A stretch of DNA of 64,000 bases from positions 1 through 64,000 of the forward strand of contig JBAKBP010007461.1 of assembly GCA_037953745.1 (NCBI GenBank), read 5' to 3'. The translations under genes and the position numbers were made by a program. The notes beneath the pieces were generated by a model. The model did no database searches, was not told where the DNA came from, and saw only the letters and a program-made list of their open reading frames with translations. The DNA comes from Lithodes maja. Taxonomy: Eukaryota > Arthropoda > Malacostraca > Decapoda > Lithodidae. Numbering within the stretch: the first letter of the stretch is position 1; every line of letters begins with the position of its first letter. Shown one piece after another: positions 60,618 to 64,000 of the stretch.

Positions 60618-62437
60618 TGTGACGCACCCAGTGCGTGGCAACTTAACCTGATTGTACTCCTTGGTACTCCACTGTGCCGCCGCGGTGCGGTGCCGCGGTG
60701 CCGCTGTGCCGTGCTGGCTGCTTATATTGAGTGTGACAACGTATAACTATGTTCTTTGTATCTCTGCAAAGGTCTCGTCATGTGCTAACCAGTGGTGGGT
60801 TTTGTTTTAAGCCATGTCGAGACCTTCCATTTAATATGTAGTATCAATACAGAAGTTGATAGATAAGACAATAGGAATTCAGAGAGAGAGAGTGAGTTAG
60901 ACTTCAGAGCGAGAGGGTAGCAATGCGCCGCGCTGCCGGGGGGGTGGTTGCCAGACGTATGGACCGGTTGGCAGCCCTGCGCTTATAGCTAGGTGCGGCA
61001 GGGTTGGTAGTCCATTGCCGCCTGCATATGCTGCCTGGGTTGCCCATGTTGTCGTACTGCACATTGCCTGGAGGCTCGCTGTGTGTTCCATGATCAGGTT
61101 GCCTAGAACCTTTGAGATTCTAACATCCCTTGCCCTCTCTCCCAATTTCTCACGGTTGCACTCTTTCTCTCTGACGACATTACTCTCATTTCATTCTTCT
61201 CTCTATTTAAATGCATACCCTTCCCTTGAGGTCCTAAAGGAGTTTCAGCACTCACCTCTCGTATTACTCTTAGGACAAGCATATATTTACATGTATTAGA
61301 TTTAAGGGGTTAATGTGAACAGCGATCTTCTTGATGAGGATAGTTGGTGAACGTTCTACATGTTCACGAGTTATATGCCCAGCTCATCATCCAATTTGTG
61401 ACTAGACTAGTGCCATGTGTAAGAGCCCGACCATGCCCAGGAGTTGTCTGTAGAGGGGCGAGGACTTAGCCTTGATTTGCCTACCGAGCCAGGAGCGAGT
61501 GCAGTACCAGAGACTACAGCTCGCTCGTAGTGCCGGTATAGTAGAGTAACGTAATTTATCTGTCCTTGTGTTCTCTGCAGTCTTTTCCTGGGTTCTCGCT
61601 TTCGGTGCTGGGACTCGTTGTTCCTGTGACTTGGCCTGCTAGCTAGAACACATGGGGATGATGAGTGGGTGATATCTTTATTTTACTATGCATTGCAGCT
61701 CTCTTTAAGTTTATGTATATAACACTTTACAATACACATTACTCACACACAAGACAACACTATTAATACTTTCATGTATCAATTAACTGCACTGTCGTTT
61801 TGCTGCTGTGTCCGGAGTTCTGTTGCGTAGGGCGTATACGGACTCAGAGGGGAGACAGAGTGAGAGAAGCGAAGTAGCCTATGCGGTAGTAGGCTACCGG
61901 CGCAGTACTGTTGCCTGCAACCTTTTAGTTATTCCAAGTATAGATTCATTATTACAATAAGTGGCTACTGTTTATGTTCCTTCCATGTGTATTATTAGGT
62001 ATCTACTGGATCATGAACATCTTGTATGCTACATGCTAGTGCATGTTAGTAGGGGACAGTTATTCTAGTGCACGCACTTTCAAGTAGGCGTGTACATTTG
62101 TCATTTAGCATTTCACTGTCATACCTTTAGCCTGCTTCTATTCTACATTATTAGAGGCTTAATATTAACGTAGTTTCTTGAGTATTGCATTTCTTTAGTA
62201 ATAACGTAACCTATAAATGTCTGAGGGAGTTTAGCCTCATAGCCTACCCCCTGTTGTACACTTTCGCCGAGTTAAGGTACCTCGTTACCATAGACGATAA
62301 CTCTGTAGGGCGTTGGTGCTTTTGTTGTCTGGAGCATATAGTATTTGGGACTGGAATCGAGCGTGTCGTTGTCACATAAGCCATTTCTGTCCTACGATCA
62401 AGAATCCCGAATATGTATTGCCGATCCAGCCGTAACA
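60618..62437 (+). repeat. Left LTR of the second Gmr1-like element
   Basis: 1820 bp from TGTGACGCACCCAGTGCG to AGCCGTAACA. Boundaries are set by similarity to the first element and by the adjacent PBS. A GC-rich CCGCGGTGC array lies near 60678-60705. Confidence 0.75.
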
Positions 62438-62707
62438 AAATGGCGACCTTGCACAAGATTCAGTAGTATCCTATCACATGTTTTTTGGAGAACTATTCTA
62501 TGCTACCTAGTAGAGCTGGCTAGAATTTTCTTGCATATTGGAGGAATTTTTATTGTGTCATTATTGTATTGGTGGACTTGCAGATTGTTTCGTTGGGGGT
62601 GTCTAGAGTAGAGTCATTCAAGCATCTTTAACATTTTGTGAGTCGAGACTGCAATTAGTAATAAGCACTTTTTTTTTTTTATGAACAGCAATTGTATAAC
62701 CAGCACT
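62438..62707 (+). promoter_or_regulatory. PBS and leader of the second Gmr1-like element
   Basis: AAATGGCGACCTTGCAC follows the LTR, nearly identical to the site at 12704. The remaining leader is non-coding. Confidence 0.7.
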
Positions 62708-64000
62708 ATGTCTAATGACTCATCATTTACGGGGGAGGATAACACGGTACAGCCTAGTAACCAGCAAGTACAACAGATGTTTAGGGAGGGGAGTGTTATA
62801 AGTGGAGAGAGGGATGCCCGGGCATTTTTGCAGACACCTTTGACCGAACAGCGCCTGCAGGCTATTGATTGTTACGGTCTTCGCTGTTTAGCCACGGTTT
62901 TGGGGCGGGACTGTCCTGACAGTTGGCCCAAGAAGAATTTGGTGGCATGTTTGTTGGGTGATGGCGATGGGGCGGTGGGTGGAGTGGGGTCTTGGGGGGT
63001 TCCCTCCAAGCCTCCATTCCACTCTACCCCTGAGCTGGGCCCTCAGCCAGCGAGTCTTAGCACGATGCAGCAGGAGGGTTCTCAAGGGCAAGCTGGCTTA
63101 CCCGTAAACACGTCTCGGTGTGGATCCCCCATTTTGTGCTCTCCCCCCCCAGGCCTGTCTCCTGAGATGTTATTTCAGCTAGAACTAGCTAAGTTTAAGC
63201 TGCAGGAGACTCGGATACAACAGGCTAGTATAGAACGCATAGAGGTTGCTAGAATCCAAGCCAATCAGGATGCAACCAGGTACCAGGCTGAAATGGATGT
63301 CGAGAAGTCTAGAGTAGAGACCACGGGGCGTCATCTCGGTGGTGGGCACCGGGTTACAGACTCACTTTCGCATTTAATTAAGTTAGTACCCGCATTTGAT
63401 GAGACAGCAGTGACTGAGTTTTTTGCTCGTTTCGAAAAGAAGTGTCGTGAGTATGACTGGCCGGAGGTTAAATGGGCAGCATTAGTTTCATCACGTCTAG
63501 TGGGTAAGGGGTTGAAAGCCTACGATGCACTGTCACTGGACGAGAGTGTAGTGTATGGACTGGTGAAGGAGGCTGTGCTCCGGGCCTACGAACTGCAACC
63601 CGAAACTTATAGATTGAAGTTCCGTGGCGTGAATAAGAAGAGCGACGTCAGTTTTATGGAGCACGCACGGGACTTAACAGATGCAGGTAATAACTGGTTT
63701 CGGTCCGAGCACGCAGAGTCGGCTGAGGAAATTAAGCAACTTTTCTATCTGGAACAGTTTTACAAATGTACTGGAACCGATCTAACGCTGAACATTAAGG
63801 AAAAATGTCCCAAGACAGTAGAGGAGGCTGCCAAGATGGCAGACTTCAGATTATCATTGATTCGTGGTTGCGGTGCCGCTCAGAGGGCTGAGTCAGGGCA
63901 GAAGGGGCGCTATACCCCACCCACCAGAGTTTTCGATAATAACAAATCCTATGACACACATAACCACACTAAATGCATTGCACCTAATGACACCTACAAA
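62708..64000 (+). CDS. Gmr1-like Gag with SCAN-like domain, partial
   Basis: Open from ATG at 62708 to the window end (431 codons, no stop). N-terminal MSNDSSFTGEDN resembles the MSNTSEHSDGSG of the first element. A coiled Gln/Arg/Glu-rich stretch follows at about residues 155-200. The SCAN-like Gag domain covers about 215-390 (AVTEFFARFEKKC, AVLRAYELQPETYR in near-identical form, YLEQFYKCTGTDL, EAAKMADFRLSL). SCAN domains of vertebrate zinc-finger proteins are thought to derive from Gmr1-type Gag. The CCHC knuckle and pol would lie beyond the window. The frame looks intact and is a good candidate for an autonomous partner of the deleted element. Confidence 0.85.
   Translation, partial: MSNDSSFTGEDNTVQPSNQQVQQMFREGSVISGERDARAFLQTPLTEQRLQAIDCYGLRCLATVLGRDCPDSWPKKNLVACLLGDGDGAVGGVGSWGVPSKPPFHSTPELGPQPASLSTMQQEGSQGQAGLPVNTSRCGSPILCSPPPGLSPEMLFQLELAKFKLQETRIQQASIERIEVARIQANQDATRYQAEMDVEKSRVETTGRHLGGGHRVTDSLSHLIKLVPAFDETAVTEFFARFEKKCREYDWPEVKWAALVSSRLVGKGLKAYDALSLDESVVYGLVKEAVLRAYELQPETYRLKFRGVNKKSDVSFMEHARDLTDAGNNWFRSEHAESAEEIKQLFYLEQFYKCTGTDLTLNIKEKCPKTVEEAAKMADFRLSLIRGCGAAQRAESGQKGRYTPPTRVFDNNKSYDTHNHTKCIAPNDTYK

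Larger units (their letters stand above)
60618..64000 (+). mobile_element. Second Gmr1-like LTR retrotransposon, partial (runs off window)
   Basis: An LTR, a primer-binding site and the first 431 codons of Gag. Its LTR start (TGTGACGC), its PBS and its Gag match the 10802 element in type but are clearly diverged, so it is a different family of the same lineage. GTAT precedes the LTR (60614-60617), as at the first element. Confidence 0.85.

Overview
The window is animal nuclear DNA dominated by transposable elements, most likely from an arthropod and probably a decapod crustacean. The evidence is intron-split exons of two conserved genes (NAMPT and RPN2), long AT/T/G simple repeats, a tRNA-derived SINE type I associate with decapods, and many LINEs, BEL and Ty3/gypsy elements and TTAA-flanked DNA elements. 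No prokaryotic operons, rRNA or CRISPR arrays are visible. The crustacean assignment is an inference.

Host genes, all on the minus strand except one kinase. NAMPT contributes its penultimate exon (36667-36855) and last exon (10274-10405), joined in phase across a 26 kb intron. RPN2 (ribophorin II, an oligosaccharyltransferase subunit) contributes four consecutive internal exons (57893-57962, 56960-57087, 52957-53160, 51700-51904). An intronless protein-kinase-like gene lies on the plus strand at 5386-6144. The 3' exons of RPN2 and the upstream exons of NAMPT should both lie between 37 and 51 kb, and I found neither.

Layout. 1-4930: two head-to-head copies of a LINE (LINE-A); the longer copy has an ORF1 with a 2A ribosome-skipping motif and PHD-like fingers, and an intact endonuclease-RT ORF2. 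5-10 kb: the kinase, SINE, foldback and MITE elements. 10.6-19.8 kb: a LINE-C copy interrupted by an 8.1 kb Ty3/gypsy element of the Gmr1 type (integrase remnant before RT) and by a SINE. 20.3-35.6 kb: a large non-autonomous LTR element (minus strand, TSD AACAG) with a LINE-B inserted in its left LTR and a young BEL element (TSD CAGGG) in its interior. 37.9-41.2 kb: a piggyBac-type transposase with an intact ORF. 42.9-43.5 kb: a degenerate tandem array. 43.8-47 kb: LINE-D and LINE-E. 47.1-51.6 kb: a hAT-like 5' end and stacked TTAA and pogo-like MITEs. 51.7-58 kb: RPN2 exons with LINE-B, SINE and MITE insertions. 58.8-64 kb: LINE-C followed by a second Gmr1-like element whose gag ORF runs off the window.

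Most informative points: Gmr1-like elements in a probable arthropod, one carrying a long open frame that has lost the integrase and RT cores; a coding-free LTR element that shares the first eight PBS bases with them and may be mobilised in trans; a 2A-bearing LINE; an empty-site paralogue that proves one LTR insertion; and several different TTAA-flanked families beside an apparently intact piggyBac transposase.
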